Shown: one piece after another, positions 5,587 to 6,177 of the stretch
Layout of the letters: each line of letters opens with the position of its first letter
Numbering within the stretch: the stretch's first letter is position 1
Assembly: GCA_025359005.1 (NCBI GenBank)
Contig: JANYHP010000579.1
Location: forward strand, 1-6,177
Source: Hyphomicrobiaceae bacterium
GTDB taxonomy: Bacteria; Pseudomonadota; Alphaproteobacteria; Rhizobiales; Hyphomicrobiaceae
Reading direction: 5' to 3'
DNA length: 6,177 nt
Notes under the pieces: generated by a model
Told to the model about the DNA's origin: nothing
Seen by the model: the letters and a program-made list of their open reading frames with translations, nothing else
Databases searched by the model: none
Made by a program: the position numbers and the translations under genes

Positions 5587-6171
5587 ATGTCTCGCGTGTC
5601 CGTGCCGTCGTTGGCGATTTCCGGGCTTGCCGCGCTGTTGCTTGCTGGATGCGCAACAGGGCCGGGCGGCCATCGCCGCACCTTCGATCATAGCTTCTAT
5701 CGGCCCGCAGACGGCGGCGATCGGGATATTTTTCCAGATCCGATCGGCTGGCGCGATCGGACGATCCCCAATCGCCTCGGTGCACTCGACGCCAAGCTGC
5801 CGAAGTTTTTTGGCGTCAGCGAAGCCGACGAACAGGTCGCGCGGCAACGCCGGCAGCTGGCGCCACGCGTGATGCCGCCAGCACCGCCCGCACTCGCGCC
5901 GCAATCGAGCACCGTTCCCGCACCTATTCCTGCCCCGCAACCGGCTGAAGGTGCCGCCCCTCCGGCAAGCGTGCCAACCCCAACGCCAGCGCTACCGGCA
6001 GACGCGGCCAAACCAATTATATACCGTTCGCCAGCCCGCCCCGTTCAGCCCGGCATTCCCACCACGCGGCCCGTGCAGGAGCCGACGGTGGAATTGGTGC
6101 CTGCGGAGACGACGGTTCGGGGCAGTGTCGCCCCTCGTCGTGCGCCGGTCGCCAGCGATGCAGTTCAATAA
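5587..6171 (+). CDS. Proline/alanine-rich lipoprotein of unknown function
   Basis: From the ATG at 5587 the product has 194 residues. Residues 1-22 are a lipoprotein signal: MSRVSVPS, a hydrophobic segment, and LLAGC with the lipid-accepting cysteine at 22. After cleavage the lipidated protein would sit in the outer or inner membrane, facing the periplasm. Residues 23-90 hold the only region that looks folded, with DHSFYRPADGG, FPDPIGWRDR and KLPKFFGVSEADEQ. From about 95 to the end the sequence is dominated by Pro and Ala with some Thr, Val and Arg, typical of a flexible linker or cell-wall-spanning tail. Earlier in-frame ATGs at 5569 and 5509 are possible starts. The one at 5569 keeps the signal intact with six extra residues, and none has a clear Shine-Dalgarno sequence. 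I recognise no domain. The stop lies six bases from the window end. Confidence 0.85.
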   Translation: MSRVSVPSLAISGLAALLLAGCATGPGGHRRTFDHSFYRPADGGDRDIFPDPIGWRDRTIPNRLGALDAKLPKFFGVSEADEQVARQRRQLAPRVMPPAPPALAPQSSTVPAPIPAPQPAEGAAPPASVPTPTPALPADAAKPIIYRSPARPVQPGIPTTRPVQEPTVELVPAETTVRGSVAPRRAPVASDAVQ

Positions 6172-6177
6172 GCGATC

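Overview
The window is GC-rich, single-copy chromosomal DNA with seven protein genes, one of them cut by the left edge. The best guess for the source is an alphaproteobacterium, probably Hyphomicrobiales (Rhizobiales). The grounds are recalled family resemblance only: the N-terminus of the Tat-exported protein, the SKCD form of the Obg G4 motif, and the small cysteine-containing secreted protein all look like proteins of that order. No search was run. I saw no RNA gene, transposase, phage gene, CRISPR array or long repeat.

Layout from left to right. Positions 1-126 (minus) encode the N-terminus of a Tat-exported protein, probably a metallophosphoesterase. It is divergent from the housekeeping ribosome-assembly GTPase gene obg/cgtA at 228-1259 (plus). 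obg runs tail-to-tail, with a 22-base gap, into a CsoR-family metal-sensing repressor gene at 1282-1620 (minus). Two more minus-strand genes lie upstream of that repressor: a small secreted protein of unknown function with four cysteines (1727-2125) and a large exported tetratricopeptide-repeat protein (2321-4180). Next, also on the minus strand, is a PLP-dependent threonine/serine dehydratase (4426-5400). It is divergent from a proline/alanine-rich lipoprotein (5587-6171, plus), which ends six bases before the window does.

Four of the seven products are predicted to leave the cytoplasm: by Tat, by two Sec-type signal peptides, and by a lipobox. The window therefore mixes envelope proteins with two housekeeping or metabolic enzymes and one metal-responsive regulator. 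Gaps of about 100-250 bases separate the four minus-strand genes, so they are probably separate transcription units rather than a tight operon. No gene here is an obvious copper exporter or chaperone, so the CsoR-like protein looks like an orphan or self-regulated regulator.

I found no convincing new multi-gene system. The most checkable items are a 28-base inverted-repeat segment directly upstream of the csoR ribosome binding site, an inverted repeat with a third copy of its half-site between the Tat-protein gene and obg, an in-frame 15-base tandem duplication across the stop codon of the small secreted protein, and the two uncharacterised exported proteins.
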